From Bacteroidetes bacterium 2013_40CM_41_45 (GTDB lineage Bacteria > Bacteroidota > Bacteroidia > AKYH767-A > 2013-40CM-41-45), in the NCBI GenBank assembly GCA_002215675.1, contig NGFH01000002.1, positions 657,887 to 721,886 on the forward strand: a stretch of 64,000 nt of DNA, given 5' to 3'. This document shows positions 8,413-18,133 of the stretch, piece by piece. Made by a program: the position numbers and the translations under genes. Below the pieces are notes generated by a model that saw only the letters and a list, made by a program, of their open reading frames with translations, was not told where the DNA came from and searched no databases. Numbering within the stretch: position 1 is the first letter of the stretch; each line of letters opens with the position of its first letter.

Positions 8413-8946
8413 ATGGAACTTAAAGATATCATTGCCATTTCAGGAATGAGCGGACTTTATAAAGTGTCTGCCCAAACCCGCAGCGGTGTTATTGTTGAAT
8501 CACTCGCTGACGGAAAAAAAACACCCATTGGTACCAATCACCGTATCAGCTCGCTCGCTGATATAAGTGTATTTACAAAGACTGAAGATTTACCGCTTGC
8601 ACAGGTTCTCAAAGCCATTCACGCCAAAACAGGTGGAACGGTTTCTGTTGATTTGAAGGCTGAACCGGAAGTGCTAAAAAAATATTTCAAAGGCATCATT
8701 GAAAACTTTGATGACGAGAAAGTATATGCTTCAGATATAAAAAAAATGCTCTCGTGGTATCTCCAGTTGAAAGACAAATTGGATTTTGAAAAACTGGGCA
8801 AAGAAGAAGAGACAGATGAATCCGCTGTAGCGCCTATAACCGGTGCAGAGCAGGAGAAGCCCGTTCACAAAGCGCATGAGACACATAGCCCCAAAGCCGA
8901 CCAGCATGCCAAAGTCACTCCCGTAAAAATGAGGAAGAAGGTTTAA
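8413..8946 (+). CDS. DUF5606 domain protein
   Basis: Conserved Bacteroidota cytoplasmic protein of unknown function. The N-terminal part (MELKDIIAISGMSGLYKVSA, then QTRSGVIVESL) and TPIGTNHRISSLADISVFT match the DUF5606 pattern. The region around residues 60-130 is helical (YASDIKKMLSWYLQL). The last 45 residues are low-complexity and rich in Glu, Lys and His, probably disordered. The small beta-barrel-like N-terminus suggests a binding protein, but no activity is known. The M3 peptidase gene starts six bases after its stop, suggesting co-transcription. Confidence 0.82.
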   Translation: MELKDIIAISGMSGLYKVSAQTRSGVIVESLADGKKTPIGTNHRISSLADISVFTKTEDLPLAQVLKAIHAKTGGTVSVDLKAEPEVLKKYFKGIIENFDDEKVYASDIKKMLSWYLQLKDKLDFEKLGKEEETDESAVAPITGAEQEKPVHKAHETHSPKADQHAKVTPVKMRKKV

Positions 8947-8951
8947 TAACG

Positions 8952-10694
8952 GTGGATACTGGTGCTATAACTCAGGCGGAAATTACGTTTGAAAAACCCG
9001 TCAAAGCAAAACGAAAATTTATTGATGAAAATTTAATCATCGTAAGTTACGATGATGTTCGCCCTTATTTTGAAAAACTGGAACAGCAATCTCTTACTAA
9101 TGAGAATGAGATTTTAGCCTGGCTCGATAAGAGAAGCGAACTGGAAACGGTTCTGCAGGAACATCTCGGCTGGCTTTATATCCGCATGAGCTGCAATACG
9201 CGCGATGAGAAGCTGCGCGAGGCGTACAATTTTTTTATCAATGAAATTCAGCCGCATATTTCCGTTGCATCTAACCGTTTAAATGAAAAACTTCTTGCGA
9301 CAGGTTTCACCGAAAAAGTTTCGGATAAGCGCTACACGAATTATTTCAGGCAGGTAAAAAATCACAGCAGGATTTTCCGCGAGAAAAATGTTCCGCTTAT
9401 TGCAAAAATGCAAACCCTGGAACAGCAGTATGCTGCTATATCGGGCGAGATGAGCATTCAATACAAGGGTAAGGAATATACCATGCCGGCCGCTGCAAAT
9501 TTTCTCCGCGACCCTGACCGGACAACCCGTGAAGAAGTTTATTCCCTCATAGCAAAACGAAGATTACAAGATGTTGACAAGCTTAATAATTTATTTTCTG
9601 AACTCATCAAATTGAGACACACTGTTGCAGTCAATGCCGGCTTTGACAACTACAGGGATTACCGCTTCGTGGAACTCGACAGGCAATATTCTGTAAACGA
9701 CTGCGAGCAATTTCATGATGCAATAGAAAAAAATATTGTTCCGCTTTGCAGGAAGATTGACGAGGAAAGAAAACGAAAACTTTCTTATGATTCACTTAAG
9801 CCATGGGACATGGATGTGGACCCATCACTGAAACCGGATTTAAAACCGTTCAGCGATGCGGATGAATTGATTCAAAAAACGATGCAATGTTTTGAGGACG
9901 TGAATCCGAAACTCAAAGCAGGATTTACTTTTTTGTCCGACCTCCATCGCCTCGATTTAAATTCCCGAATGGGAAAAGCGCCGGGCGGGTATAATTATCC
10001 TCTCTATGAAACAGGCGTGCCGTTTATTTTTATGAATGCTTCCGGCTCTCTTCGCGATGTGGTAACGCTTGTGCACGAGGGCGGGCATGCATTTCACTCC
10101 ATGCTTACTCATTCTCTTGGCTTTGCCGGCTTCAAAGAATTTCCCTCTGAAATTGCCGAGCTCGCTTCCATGAGCATGGAGCTTATCACCATGTCGCAGT
10201 GGAATGTTTATTTTGATAATGATGAAGAACTGAAAAGAGCAAAGCGGGTTCACCTCGAAGATATTTTAAAAATTCTTCCCTGGATTGCGCTCATTGATAA
10301 ATTCCAGCATTGGATTTACACGCATCCGGAACACACAGCAGAGGAGAGAGCTGCCGTATGGAGTGATCTGCAAAAACGTTTCTCTTCGGGCATGGTTGAC
10401 TGGAACAGTTTTGAAAATTACCGTGCTACGTTGTGGCAAAAGCAGCTGCACATTTTTGAAGTTCCGTTTTATTATATCGAATATGGAATTGCACAATTGG
10501 GAGCACTCGGTGTCTGGAAAAATTTCCAAAGCAATTCCTCAGACGCGCTCGAAAAATATCTCACAGCGCTGTCTCTTGGCTATACGGCCTCAATGCCTAG
10601 TATATACGAGGCAGCCGGTGTTCGATTTGATTTTTCTGAGAAATACATTAAAGAACTCGCTTCCTTCCTCACCAAGGAAATTTCAAAGGTGTAA
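8952..10694 (+). CDS. M3 family oligoendopeptidase
   Basis: Zinc metallopeptidase of the thimet oligopeptidase/PepF type that degrades short peptides in the cytoplasm. The zinc motif LVHEGGHAFHSM (HExxH with the extended HExGHxxH form) lies near residues 375-385, followed by the downstream Glu in FPSEIAELASMSMEL. No signal peptide is seen. The start is GTG at 8952, six bases after the DUF5606 gene; the conserved family N-terminus (RKFIDENLIIVSYDDVRPYF) begins about 20 residues in, so a short extension is plausible. Length of 580 residues is normal. Confidence 0.93.
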   Translation: MDTGAITQAEITFEKPVKAKRKFIDENLIIVSYDDVRPYFEKLEQQSLTNENEILAWLDKRSELETVLQEHLGWLYIRMSCNTRDEKLREAYNFFINEIQPHISVASNRLNEKLLATGFTEKVSDKRYTNYFRQVKNHSRIFREKNVPLIAKMQTLEQQYAAISGEMSIQYKGKEYTMPAAANFLRDPDRTTREEVYSLIAKRRLQDVDKLNNLFSELIKLRHTVAVNAGFDNYRDYRFVELDRQYSVNDCEQFHDAIEKNIVPLCRKIDEERKRKLSYDSLKPWDMDVDPSLKPDLKPFSDADELIQKTMQCFEDVNPKLKAGFTFLSDLHRLDLNSRMGKAPGGYNYPLYETGVPFIFMNASGSLRDVVTLVHEGGHAFHSMLTHSLGFAGFKEFPSEIAELASMSMELITMSQWNVYFDNDEELKRAKRVHLEDILKILPWIALIDKFQHWIYTHPEHTAEERAAVWSDLQKRFSSGMVDWNSFENYRATLWQKQLHIFEVPFYYIEYGIAQLGALGVWKNFQSNSSDALEKYLTALSLGYTASMPSIYEAAGVRFDFSEKYIKELASFLTKEISKV

Positions 10695-10800
10695 GAAGCC
10701 GCTGCTTTTTGCAATGCCCTAATAAGGCAGCAGGAATTTTCACCTGAATTCCTTAATTATCCTGTTAAATTTACCAAGAATCAATGCTTCCTGCACGTGC

Positions 10801-10808
10801 TAATTTTG
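10801..10808 (+). promoter_or_regulatory. Promoter -7 box TAATTTTG
   Basis: Exact TAnnTTTG match about 150 bases upstream of the hybrid kinase. The 265-base gap 10695-10959 holds this box and a weak hairpin after the M3 gene, and nothing else that I recognise. Confidence 0.4.
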
Positions 10809-10959
10809 TGTATTCTTGTTTGGCTGAAATGCGGAATAAACGGTCATTAACCACACTAATTTTACTGTAATAAATTCAACGATTTTGAAGGAAAAATCAA
10901 TACTTTTTTCTGAACTAAAAGCCTTGTTCAGGATATAAAAGTAACATCAAAATAAGTCT

Positions 10960-13900
10960 GTGGAACCTGAGAGTAATTTAATGAAGAGCGAGTTATTCAT
11001 ATTGAGGATGCAACTTTTTGCAGCTGCTGCCTGCTATGGATTTGCCCAGTGGTTGTCGCTCCGGTTTTTTTCCTTTACTGATTTCGTACTGCCGTTTTCG
11101 ATAGTATCATTTTTTATTCTTGTTGTTTTTTCGGCAACATTTTTCCTGGCGAAAGAATCAAGAGCATTTTCAGAAATAATACTTAGCTCACTGTATTTTT
11201 TGGTAACGGTTCATCTTACCGGGCTGTCTGCTGTCAATCATTTTCCTGTAGAGACTCTTGTTGTATTGCTTTTGCTCATTGTCTTTTCAAATCTAAGAAT
11301 GAAGGAGCGAAAGTTTCTGATAGGATTTAATGCTGTGTTGTCAATAATTGTTTCAGCAATAATTTCCAATACGGTTTCCTCGGGCAACTCTGAAGCAGTC
11401 TTTATTAAGCCGCTTTATTTTTATGCAGATGTAATGGCGGCAATTGTGCTGTCGGTTTTATACGGGTTGTACCGGATTTATCCGAAGAAGGTGTCTCAAA
11501 TTCAAGACAAGGAAGAACCTGTTTTTCCTTCGATGCTTAACGATATTCCGGATGCTTATTTCCTGATTGACGGAACAACAGGAACAACCATTGACCTTAA
11601 TGATGCAGCCGTAAAAATATTTGAAGCAAAAGATAAAGCAGCTCTCATTGGCTTGGATATTTCTTCGTTGCTGAAAGACAATTGGACTCTTGAGCAGAAG
11701 AAAAAAATCCGCGAATCGCTCAATGCCAGGAATGAATTCGAGGAGGTATTTGATTTTGTTACCGGAGCCGGGAAAATATTTTCCGCAGATTTCTATTCTA
11801 AAAAAATAGCCAGGAGAGGGGATAAATATATCCTTGTAAGGATAACTCCTGCAGTTCCCGCAACGGTGGTTAAAACACTTCCTGAACCCGCAGAGAGCCC
11901 TTACAAAAAAATTATGGAAGAGGGGCACTTTTGCTTTGCGACTATCAATGGTGAAGGAAAATTAATTTCATTCAATAATTCATTCAGTAAAATAACCGGG
12001 TATGCCGATGAAGAACTCCTTTCGCTCAGCTACTACGACCTCATTCATCCTGACGACCTGGAACGTGAGCAAAAAAACCTCGCGACATTATTCAGCAGCG
12101 AAATCCCTTTTCTGAGAAAAGAAAAACGGTTGCTCAATAAGCTGGGCCAATCGGTATGGGTGCATTCCATCACAACGCTTTTCAAAAGCGCATCGGGTGC
12201 ATTTCCTTATGCTGTAACGCTGATAGAAAACATTACTCAGCGCAAGAGAACAGAGAAAGCATTGTATGAAAATAAAGATAATCTTTCGTTGGTAATTGAA
12301 AGCTCAGATGCCGCTGTTTTTTCTCTCGATAGAAATTACAATATTATCATTGCCAATAATATTTTCAGCAATCATGTTTTTGCGCAAACGGGAATCAGCA
12401 TTGCAGCCGGATATAACCTTAAAAATATTCTGCCCGAAAAATATCGCCTCATGCTTGAAGACCTTCAGCAGCGGGCGCTTTCAGGAGAATACGTGCGCAC
12501 AGATTATCATGTAACAGAAGGAAAAGACGATACTGTTTATCTTGAGATTTCTTCTTCACCTGTTAAAACAGAATCAGAAACAGTTCGTGGCGTTGTATAT
12601 TTTATTTCAGATATCAGCAAGAGAAAAGCGGCGGAGCGCGATTTAATCATTGCTAAAGAAGCTGCGGAAACCGCTGCCAGCGCAAAGACCAGCTTTCTTG
12701 CTATGATGAGCCACGAAATCAGGAACCCGCTTAATGGGGTCATTGGTATGGCTGAATTGCTAAACAATACAACGCTGTCGAAAAAGCAACGCGAGTATCT
12801 CGATTCTATTTTGCTTAGCGGTGAAACACTTCTCTCTGTCATTAACGACATATTGGACTTTTCAAAAATTGAATCGGCAAAGATGGAACTGGAATTCAAA
12901 CCGGTTGAATTGAAGAGGAGTATTGAGGAAACTTTTGATTTGCTTTCACCCAAGGCATCAGAAAAAAATCTGCGCCTTGAATATTTTATTTCTCCCGAAG
13001 TTCCTTACTATATTATGGGAGACAGTACCCGGCTTAGGCAGATTCTCCTTAACCTTGTTTCCAATGCTGTGAAGTTTACACCGCGAGGTAAAATTTCTGT
13101 TTCTGTAGTAAAGACTTCTCACATTGCTGATAAAATAGAGTTGCAGTTTGCTGTTAAGGATACCGGCATCGGAATTGCTTCGGACAAAATTGATAAACTC
13201 TTTCAATCTTTTTACCAGGCAGGCTCTGAAACAACCCGTCAATATGGAGGTACAGGGCTTGGTCTTGCCATCTGTAAAAACCTCGTCACCATGATGGGCG
13301 GAAGAATCCGTGCAGAAAGTTTGCAGGGTTCCGGTTCCACATTTTATTTCACCATTCAAACCGCTAAAGCCAAAGCACCGGAGACGACAGCGAATCAAAA
13401 GCAGGGAGCAAGTATGCTTATCAATTCGCGTGTGCTTGTCATCAGTGACAATGCTGCTGAAGCGGGAAACTTCTCCAGCTATTTTCACAAGTGGGGAATG
13501 CATCCACAGATAACCGATTCATTTTCTGAAGCGCTTAACTGGCTGCGTAATAACGAGCATTTTGATTTGATTTCTATAGATGCAAAAATCACTCAAATCA
13601 ATTTCATGGAATTAGTAACAAAAATTCGCACCTTGTTCTCCCCGGCACAATTGCCTTTAATAATTTTTAATGCTTCGGGTGACGATATTTATTTTAACTA
13701 CTCTGATAAAACAATTTCTGCTATTATCCCTCAGCATATTGACCGCTCTCGTCTCCTCGATATTCTTATCAGCGTCTTCACCATTGAAGAGCATCATAAA
13801 ACCAGACATCAGTATGATTTAAAGCAATCGGACAAGGAGCTTGCCAATAAAATTCCTCTCAATATTCTTATAGCCGAAGACAATAAAATCAATCAGAAGC

Positions 13901-14616
13901 TGGCGGTTAACATTATAGAGAGCTTAGGATACCATCCCGATACGGTTGAAAATGGATTGGAGGTCATCAGCAATGTGAAGAAGAAAAAGTATGACATGAT
14001 TTTTATGGACATACAGATGCCTGAATTGGATGGTTACGAAACTACGCGTCACCTGCACCGCACATTCGATAGCAGCCAGCGCCCTGTAATTATTGCTATG
14101 ACTGCCTTTGCAATGGAAGGGGATAAGGAAAAATGTATTGCGGCCGGAATGGACGATTATATAAGTAAACCTATTATCATTGACGAGATTATTAACGTGA
14201 TTACGAGATACGGGGGTAACAGAAAGTCAGTGCAAATAGAAAAGCCGGTTCAGGTTCAGGAAGAAAGCGATGACTTTGTTAACAGGGGAGTGATACAACG
14301 ATTGAAAGAGCTGAACGAAAAAGTTGACCCTGATTTTTTCAAAGTTGTAATCAATATGTTCCTTAACCAGTCACCGAATCTTATTGATGAGATTAAACAT
14401 TACATGGAAAGCGGACAGTATGATAAGATGGGACAGGCAGCACACAAGCTGAAAGGCTCGAGTATGAATCTGGGTGCATCTTCTCTTGCTGAGCTTTGTA
14501 AGAAGATTGAAATTAAAGCACGCACCAATGAGCTTTCTGATATAGACAGGCTCATAGAATCGTTGCAGCCGGTTTACGAAAAAACAGAAACAGAGTTGAA
14601 AAAACTTTACGCATGA
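10960..14616 (+). CDS. Hybrid sensor histidine kinase with PAS, two REC and HPt domains
   Basis: A complete phosphorelay on one chain. About six membrane segments span residues 15-170. Three PAS-type modules follow (about 190-290, 310-430, 440-560). The HisKA box MSHEIRNPLNGVIGMAELL contains His585, and the HATPase domain has NLVSNAVKFTPRGK, DTGIGIA and GGTGLGLAIC. A first receiver (about 825-945) is degenerate: the phospho-Asp region ISIDAKI remains but the conserved Lys-Pro is absent (IIPQHI). The second receiver (about 960-1085) is intact with Asp1017 in FMDIQMPELDGYE and Lys1070. The C-terminal HPt domain has His1162 in QAAHKLKGSSMNLG. The start is GTG at 10960 or ATG at 10981. No response regulator gene is adjacent, so the output is unknown. 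Confidence 0.93.
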   Translation: MEPESNLMKSELFILRMQLFAAAACYGFAQWLSLRFFSFTDFVLPFSIVSFFILVVFSATFFLAKESRAFSEIILSSLYFLVTVHLTGLSAVNHFPVETLVVLLLLIVFSNLRMKERKFLIGFNAVLSIIVSAIISNTVSSGNSEAVFIKPLYFYADVMAAIVLSVLYGLYRIYPKKVSQIQDKEEPVFPSMLNDIPDAYFLIDGTTGTTIDLNDAAVKIFEAKDKAALIGLDISSLLKDNWTLEQKKKIRESLNARNEFEEVFDFVTGAGKIFSADFYSKKIARRGDKYILVRITPAVPATVVKTLPEPAESPYKKIMEEGHFCFATINGEGKLISFNNSFSKITGYADEELLSLSYYDLIHPDDLEREQKNLATLFSSEIPFLRKEKRLLNKLGQSVWVHSITTLFKSASGAFPYAVTLIENITQRKRTEKALYENKDNLSLVIESSDAAVFSLDRNYNIIIANNIFSNHVFAQTGISIAAGYNLKNILPEKYRLMLEDLQQRALSGEYVRTDYHVTEGKDDTVYLEISSSPVKTESETVRGVVYFISDISKRKAAERDLIIAKEAAETAASAKTSFLAMMSHEIRNPLNGVIGMAELLNNTTLSKKQREYLDSILLSGETLLSVINDILDFSKIESAKMELEFKPVELKRSIEETFDLLSPKASEKNLRLEYFISPEVPYYIMGDSTRLRQILLNLVSNAVKFTPRGKISVSVVKTSHIADKIELQFAVKDTGIGIASDKIDKLFQSFYQAGSETTRQYGGTGLGLAICKNLVTMMGGRIRAESLQGSGSTFYFTIQTAKAKAPETTANQKQGASMLINSRVLVISDNAAEAGNFSSYFHKWGMHPQITDSFSEALNWLRNNEHFDLISIDAKITQINFMELVTKIRTLFSPAQLPLIIFNASGDDIYFNYSDKTISAIIPQHIDRSRLLDILISVFTIEEHHKTRHQYDLKQSDKELANKIPLNILIAEDNKINQKLAVNIIESLGYHPDTVENGLEVISNVKKKKYDMIFMDIQMPELDGYETTRHLHRTFDSSQRPVIIAMTAFAMEGDKEKCIAAGMDDYISKPIIIDEIINVITRYGGNRKSVQIEKPVQVQEESDDFVNRGVIQRLKELNEKVDPDFFKVVINMFLNQSPNLIDEIKHYMESGQYDKMGQAAHKLKGSSMNLGASSLAELCKKIEIKARTNELSDIDRLIESLQPVYEKTETELKKLYA

Positions 14617-14622
14617 TTTTTT

Positions 14623-15642
14623 TCAGAGCACGTTTACTTCAGCTTCCATTATAATTCCAAAACTTTCTTTCACGCTTTTTTGAACCTCGGCAGCATGCTG
14701 CAATAATTCTCTTCCGGTTGCGCCGCCATAATTCACCAGCACCAGCGCCTGGTCTTTGTGCATTCCCACATTGCCGTTTCGTTTTCCTTTCCATCCGCAT
14801 TTCTCAATCATCCAGCCTGCAGAAAGTTTCATCGCATTGCCCTGGGCAGGATACGCAACCAAGTCAGGAAAAACGTGCTGCAGCCGGTCGTACTTTTCAA
14901 TCGGTATTGTGGGGTTCTTGAAAAAGCTGCCGCAGTTGCCAATAACTTTCGGGTCGGGCAATTTGCTCGAGCGGATTTTAATAACTGCATTGCTCACATC
15001 GCCGATGGTGGGGGATGTAACATTCATATGCTCCAGCTCTTTTTCAATAGCTCCATAGGTTGTATTGATCACCGGCTTTTTATTCAGCCGCAGCGTAACA
15101 TCAGTTATAATATATTTATTTTTTGCTTCACGTTTAAAAATGCTGTCGCGATATCCAAAGCGGCACTCATCAGCTGAAAAAACCTTTGGTTCTCCTGTTG
15201 AAAGGTCAATGGCCGTGAGAGAATGAAAAACATTTTTCAGTTCCTCACCGTACGCCCCTATATTCTGAATGGGTGCCGCCCCCACAAAGCCGGGAATAAG
15301 GGAAAGGTTTTCAACTCCACCGAAATTTTTCCCTAAACAGTACAAAACCAATTCGTGCCACGCTTCTCCCGCTCCTGCTTTTACAAAGGCATAATCCTCA
15401 TCCACGCTCACCACACCGATTCCTTCAAAGCGGTCGTGCAGAACGATGCCATCAAAGTTTTTTGTAAAAAGGATATTGCTTCCGCCTCCCAGAACAAATT
15501 TCTGCTGGCGATTGTATTTATCATCTGCAATTAAATTCTGAATGTCTTGTTCAGAACCTATTTCTGCAAAGTACCTGCACGAAACGTCCACACCAAAGGT
15601 GTTGAATTTTTTGAGCGAAAAATTTTCTTTGATAGCCGTCAT
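14623..15642 (-). CDS. murB: UDP-N-acetylenolpyruvoylglucosamine reductase
   Basis: FAD enzyme that reduces UDP-GlcNAc-enolpyruvate to UDP-MurNAc in peptidoglycan precursor synthesis. FAD-binding motifs LGGGSNIL and SLIPGFVGAAPIQNIGAYG are present; the catalytic Ser lies in CGSFFKNP, and the late Glu in MEAEVNVL. Length (339 residues) and the inserted region after residue 200 mark the type I (E. coli-like) form. The start overlaps the stop of yggS by four bases. Confidence 0.96.
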   Translation of the reverse strand: MTAIKENFSLKKFNTFGVDVSCRYFAEIGSEQDIQNLIADDKYNRQQKFVLGGGSNILFTKNFDGIVLHDRFEGIGVVSVDEDYAFVKAGAGEAWHELVLYCLGKNFGGVENLSLIPGFVGAAPIQNIGAYGEELKNVFHSLTAIDLSTGEPKVFSADECRFGYRDSIFKREAKNKYIITDVTLRLNKKPVINTTYGAIEKELEHMNVTSPTIGDVSNAVIKIRSSKLPDPKVIGNCGSFFKNPTIPIEKYDRLQHVFPDLVAYPAQGNAMKLSAGWMIEKCGWKGKRNGNVGMHKDQALVLVNYGGATGRELLQHAAEVQKSVKESFGIIMEAEVNVL

Positions 15643-16316
15643 ATTCGCTCGCCAAATATAGCTGAACCGATACGTACCATGTTGCTGCCTTCTTCAAGAG
15701 CAATTTTATAGTCGCTGGTCATGCCCATGGACAAAATTTCGAATTTCGAATTTCGAATTTCAAATTTCAGAGTATCGTAAAATAATTTAAGGGATTTAAA
15801 TTCTTTTTTAATTTTTAATTTATCTTCAGTCATTGATGCCATGCCCATAAGGCCGGTAATTGAAATGTTTTTCATTTGGTTCAACTCCTGAGAACGCAAT
15901 ACTATTTCTGCTTCTTCAAAAGACAAACCGAATTTAGTTTCCTCTTGTGCAATGTGGATTTGCAAAAGGCAATTTATAACACGGTTATTTTTTTCTCCTT
16001 CTTTATTTATTTCTTTCAGCAGTTTCAAGCTGTCTACACTTTGAATGAGTGAAACAAACGGAGCAATTATTTTTACCTTATTCGTCTGTAGATGCCCTAT
16101 GAAATGCCATTGAATATCCTTCGGCAATGCCTCATATTTTTCTTTTAGTTCTTGAACATAATTTTCCCCGAAAATAGTATGTCCTGCATCATAAACCTGT
16201 TTTATTTCTTCGGAAGATTTTTTCTTAGAAACTGCAACCAATACCGCATTGTATTTTTTTAATTCGGAAAGAATTATTTTAAGTTGGTTCAAGTCAACAC
16301 TCATTTCGTATGACAA
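15639..16316 (-). CDS. YggS/PLPBP family pyridoxal phosphate homeostasis protein
   Basis: Single-domain PLP-binding TIM-barrel protein that buffers PLP and affects amino-acid homeostasis. The PLP Lys is in LVAVSKKKS, and the family strings FGENYVQEL, WHFIGHLQTNKVK, GLMGMAS and LSMGMTSDY, then MVRIGSAIFG are present. Between KLFYDTL and LSMGM, a length-variable site in the family, it carries the sequence KFEIRNSKFEI, which is encoded by a five-unit heptanucleotide array (15734-15768). Translationally coupled to murB. Confidence 0.93.
   Translation of the reverse strand: MSYEMSVDLNQLKIILSELKKYNAVLVAVSKKKSSEEIKQVYDAGHTIFGENYVQELKEKYEALPKDIQWHFIGHLQTNKVKIIAPFVSLIQSVDSLKLLKEINKEGEKNNRVINCLLQIHIAQEETKFGLSFEEAEIVLRSQELNQMKNISITGLMGMASMTEDKLKIKKEFKSLKLFYDTLKFEIRNSKFEILSMGMTSDYKIALEEGSNMVRIGSAIFGERI
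15734..15768. repeat. Heptanucleotide array, word GAATTTC, inside yggS
   Basis: Exactly phased units: AAATTTC, then GAATTTC three times, then AAATTTC. Three units make 21 bases or seven codons, so the array is translated as a seven-residue repeat (KFEIRNS). Confidence 0.9.
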
Positions 16317-16338
16317 ATAATTTTATGACCAATAACGC

Positions 16339-17583
16339 TTAAATGAGTGAATGGAGAATGATACCGCTCCGAAGCTTGGGCTCGAACCATGTGGTTTTGG
16401 GCGGCATTATTTTTCCGCTGTCGGCAATATCAATGAGTTGTTTCATGCTTACCGGAAAAAGAGCAAAAGCAATTTTCCATTCGCCGGAATTTACGCGCTG
16501 CTCAAGTTCGCCAAGCCCTCTTAGGCCGCCAACAAAATCAATTCGCTTGTCGGTGCGCAAGTCTTTTATATTCAGAATAGGAGAAAGAATTTTTTCTGAT
16601 AGAATGGTTACATCTAAAACGCCAATAGGGTCACTGTCAGCATAAGTTCCGGGTTTTGCAGTGAGTGAATACCATTTTTTCCCGAGGTACATTCCGAAGT
16701 TGTGGAGTTTACCCGGCTTGTAAATCGTATTGCCTTTTTCTTCCACAATAAAATTTTCAGAAACGTTTTTCAGAAAATCTTCTGACGACAATCCGTTTAA
16801 ATCCTTCACCACCCGGTTGTAATCCATAATTTGCAGTTGCGAAGCCGGGAAATGTACCGCAAGAAAATAATTGTACTCTTCTTTTCCCGTATGATTCGGG
16901 TTTGCCTCGCGCATTTCTTTTCCTACCAGTGCAGCAGCAGCGGTGCGATGATGCCCATCGGCCACATATGTATGTTTTATTTTGGAGAAATGAGAAACAA
17001 TTTTTTCCATGAGCGCTTTATCTTTTATTACCCAAAACGTATGCCCAATGCCGTCATCTGCAGTAAAATCATATTCCGGTTTTTCTTTAATGATGTTCTT
17101 CACAAGCGCCTCCAGTTCCTTCTCATCGGGATAAGCAAAAAATACCGCCTCATAATGAAGCTTGCTGAAACGGATGTGATTTTTGCGATCTTCTTCTTTA
17201 TCAGGCCTTGTCAACTCATGTTTTTTAATTACATCGTTAAAGTAATCATCAACAGCCGCGCAACCTACAATTCCATATTGTATCTTACCATTCATCGTTT
17301 GTGCATAGATGTAAAGACTATCTTTTTGGTCCTGGAAAAATATTCCTTCGGCAAAAAGAATGTCAAAGTTCTCTTTCCCTTTTTTGTACACGGCCGTATC
17401 ATACACATTAAATCCCTCGGGGAAATTTATTTCCGGTTTTATAATATGATAGAAAGAATAAGGATTTCCTTTTGCTTCCGCACGCGCTTCTTTCTCGTTC
17501 AGAACATCATACGGGCGCGAGGCGACCTGTTTCACAAATGCTTTTTTCGGGCGAATGCCGCGGAAGGGTTTAAGTATTGCCAT
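16339..17583 (-). CDS. DUF1015 family protein
   Basis: Conserved protein family of unknown biochemical role found in Bacteroidota, Firmicutes and others. The start at 17583 gives MAILKPFRGIRPKKAFVKQV and SRPYDVLNEKEARAEAKGNP, the family N-terminus; a longer in-frame extension upstream (to 17715) is AT-rich, non-homologous and overlaps the NUDIX promoter region, so it is rejected. A conserved VADGHHRTAAA motif near residue 230 is the strongest family signature and suggests a metal or phosphate site. No signal peptide, so cytoplasmic. Confidence 0.88.
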   Translation of the reverse strand: MAILKPFRGIRPKKAFVKQVASRPYDVLNEKEARAEAKGNPYSFYHIIKPEINFPEGFNVYDTAVYKKGKENFDILFAEGIFFQDQKDSLYIYAQTMNGKIQYGIVGCAAVDDYFNDVIKKHELTRPDKEEDRKNHIRFSKLHYEAVFFAYPDEKELEALVKNIIKEKPEYDFTADDGIGHTFWVIKDKALMEKIVSHFSKIKHTYVADGHHRTAAAALVGKEMREANPNHTGKEEYNYFLAVHFPASQLQIMDYNRVVKDLNGLSSEDFLKNVSENFIVEEKGNTIYKPGKLHNFGMYLGKKWYSLTAKPGTYADSDPIGVLDVTILSEKILSPILNIKDLRTDKRIDFVGGLRGLGELEQRVNSGEWKIAFALFPVSMKQLIDIADSGKIMPPKTTWFEPKLRSGIILHSLI

Positions 17584-17668
17584 AAAAATTATCTGGGGAC
17601 AAAAATAATTTTTCCTGAAGATGGTGGTAAATAAAGCAGAGTTATTTATTTTGTCATGAAATTGGACT

Positions 17669-18133
17669 ATGGCGAAAAATATTTTTAATGTCCGTGTATA
17701 CGGAATCTTAATCAACGGCCAAAATCAGGTTTTGATAACGGACGAATTCCGTTTTGGGTACCGGATAACAAAATTTCCCGGGGGCGGCTTGCAGTTTGGC
17801 GAGGGAATTATTGACTGCCTCAAAAGAGAGTGCCGTGAAGAACTGGGGCATGAAGTGGAAGTAAGCGAGCATTTCTACACTACCGATTTTTTTCAACGTT
17901 CTGCTTTCAATGAGAAGCAGCAGGTTATCAGCATTTATTATTTTATATCTATGAAGGAACCGCGGGACATTCCTGTAAGGCAAAAACCATTTGATTTTGA
18001 CCGGGAGCAGGAGGGAGCGCAGATTTTCCGCTGGATTGATTTACGCTCACTGCGTGAAAATGATTTTACTTTTCCGATTGAAAAAAAAGTGGCAAACCTG
18101 CTGAGGAAAAAGACGCAGGAAATTAAAGAGTAA
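17669..18133 (+). CDS. NUDIX hydrolase
   Basis: The NUDIX box is canonical: GGLQFGEGIIDCLKRECREE followed by LGH fits Gx5Ex7REUxEExGU around residues 46-68. Such enzymes hydrolyse nucleoside diphosphates linked to another moiety; the substrate cannot be told from the sequence. The 154-residue protein is a single domain. It converges on and overlaps the RlpA-like gene by 11 bases at the 3' ends. Confidence 0.9.
   Translation: MAKNIFNVRVYGILINGQNQVLITDEFRFGYRITKFPGGGLQFGEGIIDCLKRECREELGHEVEVSEHFYTTDFFQRSAFNEKQQVISIYYFISMKEPRDIPVRQKPFDFDREQEGAQIFRWIDLRSLRENDFTFPIEKKVANLLRKKTQEIKE

Noticed and set aside
12958-13503. Open frame on the minus strand inside the hybrid kinase
   Set aside because: Antisense to the HATPase and receiver region, which matches known domains in full.
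16831-17634. A long open frame on the plus strand opposite the DUF1015 gene
   Set aside because: It is antisense to a clear family gene, has no family features and shows only low-complexity hydrophobic sequence.
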